A DNA stretch of 64,000 bases, from contig NC_092877.1 of assembly GCF_028372415.1 (NCBI RefSeq), positions 252,355,510 through 252,419,509 of the forward strand, written 5' to 3'. Positions 34,973 through 47,402 of the stretch are shown here, one piece after another. The notes under the pieces were generated by a model. The model had not been told where the DNA came from, did no database searches, and was given only the letters and a program-made list of their open reading frames with translations. Source of the DNA: Notamacropus eugenii. Lineage: Eukaryota; Chordata; Mammalia; Diprotodontia; Macropodidae. Position numbers and translations under genes: made by a program. Positions within the stretch are counted from its first letter, which is position 1, and the number at the start of each line of letters is the position of its first letter.

Positions 34973-35369
34973 ATCTAGAGTGACATTGCTAAATTTATGA
35001 ACTGCTAAATCGACTTGCTCAGTTAAATGGCAAGGTTTTCTTTAGGCCACATTCTCATCTTGAATTACATTACTCCAGAGTTAAATTGACGTTAGTGCTT
35101 CCTTTAAATTCAGAGAGAACATTGCACTATGGGGAAACCAAAGAATTCCTTCCTTATACTTAACTTGTAATTGTTACAATGTTTATACTAATGAAATGGA
35201 ATGTAATTGACTACTCCCAAATAAATTCAAAATCTGTTCCTTTTAAAGTGAATCTGTTACATTATATAGAATTCTCTCTTCCAAGTAATGACATAGCCTT
35301 CTTAATGAAAATTTAGATTAAAATTCAATTGAAATAATTTCTCCTACCAAAAATCCTCATGGTTGAGCT
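34973..35369. other. No gene seen; AT-rich unassigned DNA
   Basis: About 400 bases with no recognised repeat. Confidence 0.5.
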
Positions 35370-36990
35370 ACATTATTTATTGAGCCTATAATTGTTCAAC
35401 ATGTCTTTGTACATGATTAAAGACCACTATCAAATACTTCTTAAACTTTCTTTTAGTGAGATAAAGAATCCCTAGTTCCTTCCATTGATCAGTGTATGGC
35501 ATCATTTCCAGAGCCCTGAAGACGCTTAAGTTTATCAGTGCCTTTTAAAAATGCCATGCCCAGAACTGAACTCAATCTACCAAATATGTTCTGACTAGGG
35601 AAGAGAATAGAAAAGACACTCTTATTTTTGGACACTTTACTTAATTGGTTCAAAATAGTTTGGAATAGATCCTTTGGCTCCTATATCACATGGTTGTCTC
35701 ATATTAAACTTAATTCTCTAAACTCTCAAATTCTTTTACACATGACTATAACATAACTATATCTCTTCTCTCCTGTTTATGTACTGATGATTTTTGAAAA
35801 GGTTGAGATTTTTCATTAATCTCCATTAATTTTTAACTTATTGACACTGACTTGACATTCCAAGATGTTAATAATTTTTGAATGATATTTCTGTTATGCA
35901 AAATAAGCCATCCTCCCCAACCTTCTCTTATTTGTTGGAGTTAGGTGTCCTGGGTTGGAATCCAGTCTCTATGACTTTAAAACACTGGAGTACTACCTTA
36001 AGAGAGTTATTTGATTTTCTTTTTATAGTTTTCTCATTTGTGAAATGAAAGAGTTTGGAATAGAAAATTTCTAAAGTTTCTTTTATTTCTAAATCCTATG
36101 TAAATATGATTCAAGTCATTGCTAAAAACGTTGAACAAACAGTGCCATTCACAGATCTCTGGTGTGCTTCTTTGGATGTTTCCTTCCAGTATACCAGTAG
36201 TAACCAGTTTTTGGATAATCATTCAACCAACATAGCATCTATCTGAATATACTTTGTTACAGGTCAGATATTACCATTAGATATACAAAGATAATATTAG
36301 AGACTTTATAAATCACCCTGTTGGTTTTTCAACATTTTTTCTAGTAAAAAAAATGAATCTATGACATCCTTCTGATTATAATTCTTATGATTCTGTTAAG
36401 AAGAGAATTTAGGGTAGTCAGCAATATTCTATTACTTGCTGAGTTTTAGTGATCACTATTCTCATTTCAAATAAAAACTCTTTGCATTAATAATACAAAT
36501 TGGAATGCTTACAATAATTGCAGTTAATCAAAGAAATCTGTAGTTTGAAATATCATCCCCCAACTCCAAATTAGTGTAATATTCCTGAAAAATATTTTTC
36601 TCAATTTTTTTTTTAAAGATCACTTTTAAGTGGGTTGGCAATCAAATTATCAAGTTTTTTCATTGCTAAAAGTTGTAGTTCATTAGGTTTGATGATTTGA
36701 AATTAATAAGGACAGTTAGATTCTCCCTTAGTATTTTCTTCTTTGCTTCATTTCCTATGAACAATTTCATCCTTTCCAAATGCAGATCATTCTGTTTAGT
36801 AGAGAAGAGGAAGCAAATAGTTGAATAACTCTGTCTTTTCTCATCAACCTATCTTCCACAAGCAACGTTCCTGAATCTCTCCTTACTATTTTTTTATACA
36901 TAAAAAAATATTCCCACACTGACTTATGATTATTAATAGTTGATAACATCACCAAATTGAACTGATTCTGAATTTTATCATTCTTTACAA
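35370..36990 (-). mobile_element. CR1/L3-like LINE, long fragment
   Basis: Antisense CR1/L3 landmarks in order: 'gaatccctagttccttccat', 'atgcccagaactgaactca', 'atatcacatggttgtctcat', then after a MIR 'ttgaacaaacagtgccattc', 'aaccagtttttggataatc', 'tagtgatcactattctcat', and 'gaagcaaatagttgaataac' near 36,808. The CR1 clade of non-LTR elements gives this 3'-to-5' order. About 1.5 kb of LINE are present, decayed throughout, and the far 5' side is lost. A second copy covering part of the same region lies at 45,470-46,440. Confidence 0.75.
35930..36080 (+). repeat. MIR inserted in the CR1/L3 copy
   Basis: 'aggtgtcctgggttggaatc', 'gagagttatttgattttct' and 'ttttctcatttgtgaaatga' in sense MIR order. 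CR1/L3 landmarks continue on both sides, so the MIR is younger than that LINE. Confidence 0.7.
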
Positions 36991-37289
36991 TATTGGTATA
37001 ATACTGAGCCACTTTTTTGTATTCATTCACATTTACTTAATGTAACTTCTGACTACTGTACACATTTTTTTTCTTTTCAGATAGAAGTTGAGCACTGAGA
37101 TTTCAGTGAATCTATTGGGGTCCCTCTAGATATCTCCCCAGTTTCTGGCTTCCAAGGACTAGTTTGTATAGTCAGTATTTTATTCCTAAGACTATCTCCA
37201 TCTTTTTCTGCTTCACTTCTGTGGAATTTTAAATCTTGTTATCATACATGTCTATTTTCTGAACCCTTACAAATCTATGCTCTTTTTTT
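36991..37289. other. No clear feature; possibly decayed LINE
   Basis: About 300 bases between two LINE copies, pyrimidine-rich. No landmark is certain. Confidence 0.35.
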
Positions 37290-37377
37290 AATTATTAAAT
37301 TTCCTTATTTTTTTTGTTTCATTTTAAATTCTGAATTGGCTCTCTCTCCTTCCATGCCCACCCAGAGAACATCACCA

Positions 37378-37429
<52 letters not shown>

Positions 37430-39285
37430 TTGTAAAACCATACTATGCATACATCTGTTTTTCAATGCTTTCTCTAGAAGTGGTTAGCATCATCCTTCAT
37501 AGGTCTTTTGTAATTGATCTGAGTATTTTTAATACACAGAATAACTTAGTTGTTTACAGTTATTCTTTGAACAATATTGCTGTTATCATATACAAGGTTC
37601 TCCTCATTCTGCTCACTTCACTCTTCATTATTTCATGAAAGTTCTTTCATGTTGCTTTTCCCTAAAATGAACCTGCTTGTCATTACTTATAACACAGTAT
37701 AATTTCATCACAACCATATACACAGCTTGTTTAGCCATTCCCCAATTGATGGGCTATAAATGTTTTAGAACATAAAGGTACCTTTCTTTTTTTTCCTGAT
37801 TACTTAATTGTGGTATTGCAGGGTCAAAATGTATACGATTTTATAACTCTTTAGACAAAATTCTATATTGTTCTCCAAAATGGCTGAATTAGTTCACAGT
37901 TCCACCAAGACTGCATTAGTGTCCCAAAATTTCCATAACCTCTTCAATATTTGTCCTTTTCCCTCCTACAATTTTAGTCAATTTGATAAGTGTAAGACTA
38001 TATTTCAAAGTTGTTTTAATTTGCATTTATCTAACCAATAATGATTTAGAATATTTTTATATGACTATAGTTTCATTTCTTGATTAGAAAACTGCTTATT
38101 CATATTTTTGACCATTTGTCAATTGGAGAATTATTCATGTTTTTATAAATTTGACCAAACTCTTTATAAATTTGGATGTGAGACTTTGAGAAGCTGTCTA
38201 TAAAATTTTATCCAGTTTTCTGCTTTCCTTCTCATATTGCTCACACCAGTTTTATTTGTACAAATCCTTTTTAAATCTGATGTGATCAAAATTATCCATT
38301 TTGTGCCTCTGTGTTCTACATCTCATATTTATTCATAAATTATTTTTCTCTTCATATGTCTGATAGGTAATATATTCCATGCTCTTGTAATTTACCTATG
38401 ATATTTCCCTTTATGTCCAGGTCATGTGAATTATGATCCCACAAGCTTAAATTTTATATTTGTCAAACACAAGGTCTTTTTAATGTAAAAGCTGTTAAAT
38501 ATTGTAAATCCTGATTACAGCTCTATAATGATTAAATTATTTCTTTCTAGTTGCTTATAGTATTTTCTCCTTGACCTGGAGGTTTTGGAATTTAGTTATA
38601 ATTTTCCTGTGAGTTTTCAGCTTGGGATCTCTTTCAGGTGACTATGGATGGTTTTGTGTTGTTTTCAATTTCTATTTTAGCCTCTATTTCTAAAACTTTG
38701 GGAATTTTTTCTTAATATCTTAAAATATAGTGTCTAGACTTTTTCTTATTATAACTTTTAGGTAGTCCTAGAGTTCTTTTCTTTCCTCCATCTTTTCCAG
38801 ATCAGTTGTTTTTCTGTTATGATTTTTCACATTCTCTCCTATTTTTTTATTCTTTTGATTTTGTTTTATTATTTCTTGCTGTCTGATAAAGTCATTAGCT
38901 TCCCCTTACCCAATTTTAATTTTTTTACAGCTATTTTCTTCCATAAATTTTTTGGCTCTCTTCATCCCCCACACACATTTACAGTCTGGTTCTGTATCTG
39001 GTCAGTGCACTTGTTCCCCAGGTCCAGAAAAAAATGAGAGCTCTGCAAACTTCCCTTGATCAGTCATCTGACCCCACTCTGTCCTAGGGAGAAAGTTCTT
39101 TAAGCTGAGGCTGCTGCCAACATAGCTCTTCCCAAGAGTTGTTGTTTGTTGATTCAGCTGTATATTCTTTGAGGTATTTGCACTTCAATCATTCCAGACC
39201 ATGGTGAAGACTGGGGAAGCCGCTCTTTCCTAGCATCCTTTCCAGCTGTCTTAGGATGAACAAATGATTTACCCTGACTTTTAAT
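37290..39285 (-). mobile_element. Half-L1-like LINE, second older copy
   Basis: Antisense landmarks match the copy at 31,130-34,962: 3' UTR/ORF2 C-terminal words 'tgctcacttcactcttcatt', 'attccccaattgatgggct' and 'gttgttttaatttgcattta' (37,600-38,020), then ORF1-RRM words 'ttctttctagttgcttata' (about 38,538) and 'agtcctagagttcttttctt' (about 38,764). A GC-richer 5' UTR-like part (about 39,000-39,285) follows. The ORF1 coiled-coil part and the 5' end are missing. More diverged than the half-L1 at 56,188. Confidence 0.7.
37381..37427. repeat. (CA)n microsatellite
   Basis: 47 bases of pure CA, inside the LINE's 3' part. Confidence 0.97.
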
Positions 39286-39289
39286 TATT

Positions 39290-40118
39290 TCTCCCTCTCT
39301 AAATTAACTATGAGACATTTTTTTCTTAATGGTATTTTTTCAATTACATGTAAAAAGAGTTTTAAGCATTCATTTTTGTTAGATTTTGAGTTTGAAATTT
39401 TTCTCCTTCCCTCTCCAAGATAACAATCAGTGTGGTATAGATTATATATACATAAATAATCTTAAACATACTTCCACATTAGTCACATTGTGAAAGAATG
39501 AGAACAAAAAGAAAAAAATAGGAAAGAAAAACCAAAAAAATCCAACAAAGATGAAAATAATATGCTACAGTATACATTCAGATTCCATAAGTTTTTCTTT
39601 TGATGTGGTTAGCATTTTCCATCACAAGTCTTGCAATTGACTTGTATCATTGAATTGCTGAGAAAAACTATATCTATCATAGATGGTCATCTCACAATGT
39701 TGCTATTACTGTATATAATGCTCTGGTTCTGCTTTCTTCTCTCAGCATCAGTTCATTTAAGACTTTCCAGTTTTTTTCTGAAATCTGCCTGTTCGTTGTT
39801 TCTTATTGAACAATAATATTCCATTACATTCATGTACCACAACTTACTTTGTCATTCTCCATTTAATAGGAATACCCTCAATTTCCAATTCTTTGCTGCC
39901 ACAAAAAGAGCTGCTACAAATATTTTTATATGTCTTTTCCCTTTTTCCCATTTTTAATGATCTTTTTGAGACACAGACCTAAGAATGCTATTTCTTGATC
40001 AAAATTTTTATGGCCCTTTGGGCATAGTTCCAAATTACTGAGGTGCTATTTTAAATTATTTGTGGAGGAATTTGAAGAGCAAGGTAATTTCCTGCTTTAT
40101 TCTGCCATCTTCTCAGAA
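39290..40118 (-). mobile_element. L1 derivative: 5' UTR head joined to 3' end
   Basis: The left ~740 bases are antisense L1 3' UTR and ORF2 C-terminus ('tccacattagtcacattgtg', 'tttccaattctttgctgcca', 'ggccctttgggcatagttcc'). At about 40,037 this switches to ~80 bases that are antisense L1/half-L1 5' UTR: 'gagaagatggcagaataaag' in its own sense, with 'ataatttaaaatagcacc' matching the 5' end of the copy at 34,962. So the element keeps its 5' head and 3' tail and lacks the middle. Confidence 0.65.
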
Positions 40119-42230
40119 AATTTTTCTCTAAAACCATAATGTGTGTGCCAATTATGACCAGTCTCATTTGCCATCTTTAGCACAAACTCAAAGACACATA
40201 AATCTACATTGCTCTTGATCGTTATTTAATCTTCTTCCCCAGATTATTATGATTTTGTTTAGGGAAAAAGTGGATCTTTATTGTTCCTCTGTTATCTTCT
40301 ATTTTTTGAGGAATGAAAATATCAGTTACAAACAATAAGATTTCATCAGAAGTACCACTTTTAGTAGAAATAAAAGTCAAGTGTCTTGGTAGTTTAGGGT
40401 TCTGATAATATATTATGTCCCTACATGAGTTTAATGAGTTGTTTCTGATCTCATTATTTATTTCCTTCCTCTGAATGAATGATATATAACGAATTACAAA
40501 CATAATGTGTTCTTTTTCTGTCACCATTTATATTTACCCAGATATTCTGTACCAAACTTTGCTTTTTAATTTCATTATTTTATTCACATGAATATGGACA
40601 AAAGATCTTCACCATACCTTTTATTTAACATTTTGCTTTTTAACAAGATCTTCCTTGTCACAACTTTATCTCATGCAAGAGTTGCATCTTATCAAATCTC
40701 AGTAATACCTACATCAAATTGACTTCCTAATAAAATACTGCTCATTACTAACTATATTTGCATGGAACTCTTTTTTTAAAACATAAAATACAAGGACTTT
40801 TTTTATAGAAATGTTTTTTAGCAGGCAGGTCATGTAAGAAGATATCAAAGATCACATTTTTTAAGTACTTCCTTCATCACCTATAATTGTTTCTGCACAT
40901 ACATAACTTTCTTTGAGTGAAAGCTCTTAGGTAATTGTTAAATGTGCTTTACAAAGAAAGTCACATCATGGTAACTAATCCTTTGCTTTTATTTTTAATA
41001 AACATTCTAATATTTTGTACATCTACTAGTCTTTCCTTTCCTTCTCACTATTTCCAATCTGGAGTATTAAGTGTAAATTCTAATTACATAAGTAACAGTA
41101 GATGGAAAATGTTGCGAAGGAAATACATTTGTGCTTGAGATATGTATTGAACTTGAGAAAGAATGCCTTTCTTCTCTGTCCTGTCTATAATTTCAAGCTA
41201 ATTGAGGATAAAAATTTGCACATCACTTTTGATTAACGTCAGAAAATATTGCAAATATCCTATGGACACTTTGGCTATTGCAGTCTCATGCTTCAGTGAA
41301 CCATTTCCAGAGGAGCTAGAAGTCTGGCAAGATTACATGTGTCCAATCCACCCCTTGTTGCAAAATTATGCTTTCATCATTTTGAGGAATTAAAGACCTA
41401 TAAAAGTGTAATAAAACCCTATGCCTAGAAATACTACTCTCAAATTGATGTGAATCAGTACATTAAGACTTCTTATAATTTAATTAAAAACAGTGTCTTT
41501 AATATATTGTTAATATTGAAAGAAAGTGAGTACTTTAGCTTAATTATAGTAATGAAAACAATATGGAATGAGTCGTATACCTAGACTTCAAAACTATGAT
41601 CGATAAGGCCACTTTCACACTATAACAATTATGCAGTTAATAGTCTTAATGTAATCCTAGACATTTTGATTATGGCTAGGTTTATAATGAAGTAATTATC
41701 CGCTTAGCTGTTCTAGTGTGAACGTAGGTATAGTGATTTTCACAACTGTCTTGAAAAGTTTCTAAACATAGAAGATAAATCCAAATTATGATGTTACAAT
41801 CTCCATGGAGCCAAAAAAAGAAGATATTACTTCTGAGTGAGACTACTGAAAGTTTTAAAATAGAATATATTGCATACTTTAAGAAAACAGGGTCATGAAG
41901 AGACACGCTAAAATCTGACTAGCTATCAAACCAAGAAATCCTTTGTGAAGAAGATTCTTTTCAAATTCAGATGCTTTCTGTATTACTAAAACTCTAAAGA
42001 AGGGAACAGAATCCATTCATATCATATAGAAACACCAAATAAAATTTTTACTGGACTTTATATGATCAATAAACAGGTTCTGAAAATAGTGGTTATACAA
42101 GCTAAATGTTCTTATTTGCTTGGTGCTTTCTAAGCTACTTGCTTGTTGTTCACCAATCAACAGAATATAAATTGTGTGCTAGAAAGAACACAATAGATGT
42201 AATTTTAATAATGATGGTTGGATGTAAGTA
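40119..42230. other. No gene seen; AT-rich unassigned DNA
   Basis: About 2.1 kb. Frames up to 101 codons (40222-40527, minus) have no recognised domain. I see no repeat I can name. The least repetitive stretch of its size here. Confidence 0.5.
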
Positions 42231-42234
42231 TTCA

Positions 42235-42600
42235 ATTCTATTTAACAGATATTTTATTTACCAAGTGCTGACTGTGTGTGAGACATGTTGCTAAGACTCA
42301 GACATATAAAAATATAAAACTCAGTTTCTTCCCTTGAAGAACTTAGATCATAATAATGAGTTCACATATGCACATGCACACACATACACATACATACACA
42401 ATAGTCAGATTATGAAGAAAAAGGAGAGGTCTAATGTGCTATAAAAGTTTTGAGAGAGAAGACATTTAGGAAAGGAGATGAGTGGAGCTATTAAACAAGC
42501 ATCTCGTAATCTTAGCTCTGAAGCAAGTGAGTTCTACAGGGAAAGATGTGGATAGAAGGAATTCTAGGCAAAAGGACAGCTTGTTCATAGTGATGGGAAA
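42235..42600 (-). mobile_element. L2 LINE 3' portion
   Basis: Antisense L2: 'gatattttatttaccaagtg', 'tgagacatgttgctaagact' and 'cttcccttgaagaacttaga', then 'ttaggaaaggagatgagtgg' and 'ggaattctaggcaaaaggac' in the expected order. A short CA repeat near 42,370-42,400 lies inside it. Confidence 0.65.
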
Positions 42601-42699
42601 TTCATAGAAAAAGAATGGGAGCTCCTATTTGCTTAGCTTGGCTTTATTATTGAACTCCTGAACCCACCCCAAGAAAGCTAATAATGATTAGTATTTATA

Positions 42700-42960
42700 A
42701 AATGCATTAAGATTTGTTGTTTGGTTATTTCAATAACTACTCTTCATTACTCCATGTGGGGTTTCTTAGCAAAGATACTGGAATGGTTTGCCATTTCCTT
42801 CTTCAGCTCATTTTACAGATGAAGAAACTGAGCAAACTAGGTGAAGTGACTTGTCCACTATCACAGTGCTAGTAAGTGTTTGAGGCCAGATTTAAATTCA
42901 GATCTTCCTGACTTCAAGCCAGACATTCTATCTACTGTGCTACTCAGCTAAGAGATGTAT
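42700..42960 (-). repeat. Mar1 marsupial CORE-SINE
   Basis: Complement of the copy at 7,370: 'ttcttagcaaagatactgga', 'atggtttgccatttccttct', 'ttttacagatgaagaaactg', 'gtgacttgtccactatcaca' and 'gccagacattctatctactg'. The BovB-like tail side, at the left end, is shortened. Confidence 0.85.
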
Positions 42961-43233
42961 ACTTTGAAATCAAATTTTGGCAGGGTTAGAACTAGCTACA
43001 GACAGCTGGAACTATACTCCAGCTGATAGCATCCATCTTAAAGAGTATGATTCTTCCCTCTACAGGGGATATCTTTCCCTTCTTCCTTTAATGACAGTCT
43101 TTAATGACAACTACCAGACCAGAACACTTCCTCTGTCTGCTGTGAGTTATTACCTTCAGGATTGTAGGACCAACATATCCTTGCCTGAGTGCTTTTCTAT
43201 CATCTCAAAGTAGATTATGCTTCTCTAACCTTT

Positions 43234-43323
43234 TCTCCTCCTCCTCCTCCTCCTCCTCCTCCTCCTCCTCCTCCTCCTCCTCCTCCTCCTCCTCCTCCTC
43301 CTGCTTCTCCTCCTCCTCCTCCT
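43234..43323. repeat. (TCC)n trinucleotide repeat, ~90 bp
   Basis: About 30 units of TCC with one 'tgcttc' interruption near 43,302. The minus strand is pure purine over most of it. It produces an artificial polyproline frame. Confidence 0.97.
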
Positions 43324-43479
43324 ACCCCCATAACTTTGGAGAAAATACTTGGTCTAGGTATATCCTCTCAGATAAGTAGAGTATCAGATCCATCCCTTCC
43401 TTTCAAAACTCATGCTTAAATTAACCCTCTAGTAGTCACTATCCTTCCCTGCCCCTTCCTTTATAATCTCTAAAAACTT

Positions 43480-43690
43480 TTCTCTGTTGTGGTGCAGTGG
43501 AATGATTGCTATGTTTAGAGTAAGAGAATCTCAGATTGAATCCAGTCCTTGCCACTGACTCTGAAGCTACATTCACCTATCTGGGCTTGATTTTCCTAAT
43601 TTATACGATGATGAGGATGGACTAGATGACTTTCAGGTCCCTTTTAACCATAAATCTTCAATATATTCCTAAATTTCTTTCTTTTAGATT
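43480..43690 (+). repeat. MIR copy
   Basis: 'gtggtgcagtggaatgatt' (head), 'ctgggcttgattttcctaat', 'gatggactagatgactttca' and 'ggtcccttttaaccataaat' in sense order. Confidence 0.75.
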
Positions 43691-43734
43691 CCTTTGTATT
43701 TCTGACATTAATTAAAATCTAACTTTCTCCTGAA

Positions 43735-44160
43735 GATATCACATCTCTGTGACCATCTTCATGGGGTCCCAAGGGCACACTCTGGTTGCCCTTCACCCTG
43801 TCACAGAACCAGATGGAGGAGCTGGCATACTCTTTGTTCCCCAATATCCATTTAAGACTGACCCTTCCCTCTGCTACCATCAGTCACCTCTTCTCAGTTA
43901 AAGTTCACTCCATTCTACTTATAATTTAGTGCTGTCTTCTAAAGACTCTCAGATTGTAACACATCATCTTCAGTAAAATTGAGCAACTGGTACATAGTCT
44001 TCTTATTAGCTTTGATCAATGTATCAAAACATTGACCTCTTGCTTTCTTAACTTACACAAACCTCTGACCTGTCTCCCCAGTTCACTTCAACTAGAAATA
44101 ATATTGATAATTTTTAATTCTCTGCCTTTCATTCACTTCCTTTAACCACCTGAATTTGCT
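43735..44160 (+). mobile_element. L2 LINE fragment, endonuclease part
   Basis: 'gatggaggagctggcatact' and 'agttaaagttcactccattc' correspond to the glycine-rich and 'EVHS'-type blocks of the L2 endonuclease in sense. It is decayed. Confidence 0.6.
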
Positions 44161-45265
44161 TCAAGTGCAAAAAATTTTAATTGTAACTCAATAATAACCT
44201 TATATATTGAATCTGACGTTATTTTTTTGCCGATTACTTTTGTCGTCATTTATATTGCAACATACATGTTTTATATTGGTCTTTTGGTTCAACTTTCTTG
44301 ATTGATTTAGGTCTTCTCATGTTTCTCAGAATTCTTTGCATCTTTTCTTCATTACATTGAGACTTCAGGAAGTCTGAGATTTCATCCATGTGGGTATTCC
44401 TTCCAGCTTTGCACATCATAGCTCATCCATGCCTTCTCATATTGTGTGATCAAGCCTTTACATTTTTTGATATTGGGTGAATACGAATGGAACATGTGGG
44501 CACATCTTTCTCACTATGTGATTCGTTTTACACTCCTTTTCAATAATAAATATTTATGTTGATATCTTTTATGTTACTTCTGTGCATTTATTCATTATTC
44601 ATGAAAGGGTAAAACCACTGTACAGAAAGTCTGGTAAGAAATTTAATTAAGCAAAATCTTTCTGGTAGCATTTAAGGATGAAAATGGAAGGACAGCAAGG
44701 GAAAGAAAACATGGAAATGGTGGTTACAAGTTTCATTATGAAGTCAGGAAGGGATCAATTCTCAAAGCATCTGGAGCAACATAAAATTTCAAACTCTAGG
44801 AGGGGCAGGTAGTGAGGAGGAAAATATCCAAGATTATTAATGTCGGGAATAGCTGAACATCAGCAACTACCAACTTATATACGTATTTCCCATCTATACA
44901 AAACCTCTATAAGACTCTAGAGATTAAAATATATATGAATTGAGAATATTCTTAGGAAGATATTGGTAAGGCACAAACAGGCTTTTGTAACCACTATTAA
45001 ACAGACCATAGGCTTACCTTTTCATATCTGACTCAATAGTGTAGACAGTATATGACCCCACTGTGCTTATTACTTGCTAATTATAAAAAAAGTGTATTTG
45101 ATTTGGCTTAACAAAACACCACTTTAAAAGGCCCCTTTTATAAAATGTCTCAAATATACATCAAAATTACTCAAGATTGCTTAAATTTATGGCAATATAC
45201 TTCTATTAACCCTTCCCATAATAAACATAAGGTTACCTTTAACAAAAGGAGAAAATTTTATTTAT
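44161..45265. other. No gene seen; unassigned DNA
   Basis: About 1.1 kb with no frame above 60 codons and no recognised repeat. Confidence 0.45.
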
Positions 45266-45469
45266 TATTTGGTCAGGGAGGATCCTTCAAGAAAGTATGA
45301 CACTATTTTGCTAAAAGCAATTAAAAATCCAGAGGTGGGAGGAGCTTTCCTTTATATGATTAAGCTTCACATCATCATTCAAATTTGATACATACTCCAT
45401 CACATTCAAATAATCAACAAAATAATTAAAGAACAAATAGATATAACGCTTCATTTAAGACTTCTCTCC

Positions 45470-46440
45470 ATATTCAGACTGACCAGATCATTAATGGGCA
45501 GTTGTTCTTTGGGTCAAATCATTCAGTTGATTCTAAATCCACTTGAGTTATCTACTAGGAAGCATAAGAAAGTTGAAAAATTCTTTGCTGAAGTTCAGGT
45601 AAACTAAGTCTATGAAATTTCTCTTATTTGTGTGTGTAGCAAACTTGTCAAAAACTAAAATGAGATTAGTGGCAAGTGATTTCTATAGGATAAATCACCT
45701 TGCTTCACATTGCTGCAATGTGATTATTTGGTAATCATGGCATCTCTTCGAAAATCTCATAAATTAATATATTCTAGGAGTTTGGCAGAAATCTACAGCA
45801 AGTCCAATACCATGTATTATTTTATGCTTCAACCATTTGTCTCCCCCTTTGGAGAATTATGACAACTTTAGTCACTTTTCTATCCTTTCCTTTTCTGCAT
45901 GATTATTCAAGGATTACCAATGATGGTCACAGTCATGTATATCATTTAAGAATGCAAGGATATAATTCACCCTGGTGAATTGAGCTCAGTGAAAGTCCTT
46001 AGGCACGTACTTATCTTTAAACTCAAAGAATACTGAAATGATCAAATGAGTTTATGCTTTCATGGTATTCTCTCCAATAACGCAGAACACAAAGTTTCTA
46101 TAGCTGCCCATCTTATGTTATTCTTATCCATATCTTCTTGTGTTTGTGTGTTCATTTCCTCTCATTCTTTTTACCTTGTAAGGATAAGAAGATAAGCAGC
46201 TAAAGCAAAATGAGGTTTTAGTTCTGCCTTCTCTCTGCTATATACTGTCATAACCGTTTTGATCTCTGAACAGAGTACTTTCCTTTTCTATAATCTTCTT
46301 GGATTAAATTGAGCTGAGAAAGTCCCCAATTTTGGTAATTTTCATTAATTTCCCACCTCAACTAAATCAGAGCTTTAGTGTACCTGAAGGCATTCTTCCT
46401 AGAATATGCCATTTGCTTACATACATTCATCCTTCCTTAC
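45470..46440 (-). mobile_element. CR1/L3-like LINE fragment
   Basis: Antisense CR1/L3 blocks: 'tctaaatccacttgagttat', 'tttgctgaagttcaggtaaa', 'ctaagtctatgaaat', 'tattctaggagtttggcaga' and 'attcaaggattaccaatgat', then a block like 'ggtgaattgagctcagtgaa'. This overlaps, in element coordinates, the part of the LINE at 36,150-36,990. It may begin as early as 45,270. Confidence 0.6.
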
Positions 46441-47148
46441 CTAATCTTGCTTCCATTTTCTACACATGCCTTTTTAAAATGCAGATTGATTGATGATTTG
46501 CTTATGCATTGACAAGCTGTTTTTACAATCACCAACTTTCTTCAGTATTAGAGTTATTTAATACTGGGATATTAAAATTATATTATTGAGAGATTTTCAT
46601 AACTTTGGACTGATTTTCCCAGTAGAATTTTGGCCATAAGATCATCTAAAATTCACTGACATAGAATTCACTAATAAGCACATTATTAGATTAATTCTGT
46701 AACAGAAAGATTTTCGTATGAAAATTCTAGGCAAATGAGTCAAAACTTTCTAAAATCATACCTATGCCTAGGAGCATTAGGGTAATATAAAGGGGAAGAA
46801 TAGGTGCAGCATTTTAAAGTATGTATGAATTTATTAATATCAAAATAAATTCCTTATGATACAACAATAAAATATTTGCATCAGAATGGAATTTTGTAGT
46901 TGTTCACACTTCTGGATACCATAGTTCCTTACTTTCAATTCTTTTATTTAAAATTATGTAGACATGCAGACATATAAATGTATACCTATACACATATGTA
47001 ATTCCAGCATTTCTAGGATCCTTATTTCAAGTATGTTAGTAGATCTATCCATGTAGTATGCAATTTCCTACCATCACCATCATTATATTTACATGGTAGC
47101 ATAATTTCTATCCCCACTCCAGTCAGTTGAATTTCTTCAATTTTATTT
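46441..47148. other. No gene seen; AT-rich unassigned DNA
   Basis: About 700 bases; no recognised repeat. Confidence 0.5.
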
Positions 47149-47245
47149 TTGTAGTCAGTCAATAAACATTTATTAAATTCTTACTATGTGCCAGATGCTC
47201 TAATAAGCATTGAGAGGAATATACACCATAGCTAGAGGCATATTA
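47149..47245 (-). repeat. L2 LINE extreme 3' end
   Basis: 'gtcaataaacatttattaaa', 'ttactatgtgccagatgctc' and 'taataagcattgagaggaat' are antisense L2 terminal words. Confidence 0.7.
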
Positions 47246-47324
47246 AAAATATTTCCAGTTAGCATATGCTAAAGTTCATATTAAATTTTAATAGCTCTTT
47301 ATAAAATTGACATGATATAGATAT

Positions 47325-47402
47325 GTAAGTATATACTATATATGTATATATACATTCATAAACACACATCTGTACATATGTGTATATGCACATGCATATA
47401 TA
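47325..47402. repeat. TA/CA/TG simple repeat
   Basis: Alternating purine-pyrimidine run with mixed TA, CA and TG words. Confidence 0.8.

Noticed and set aside
39270-40135. Target-site duplication 'tctctaaa' around the internally deleted L1
   Set aside because: Only eight bases in a C/T- and A-rich setting, and not directly at the inferred ends.
43189-43419. Proline-rich protein
   Set aside because: The polyproline run is the translation of the (TCC)n microsatellite.
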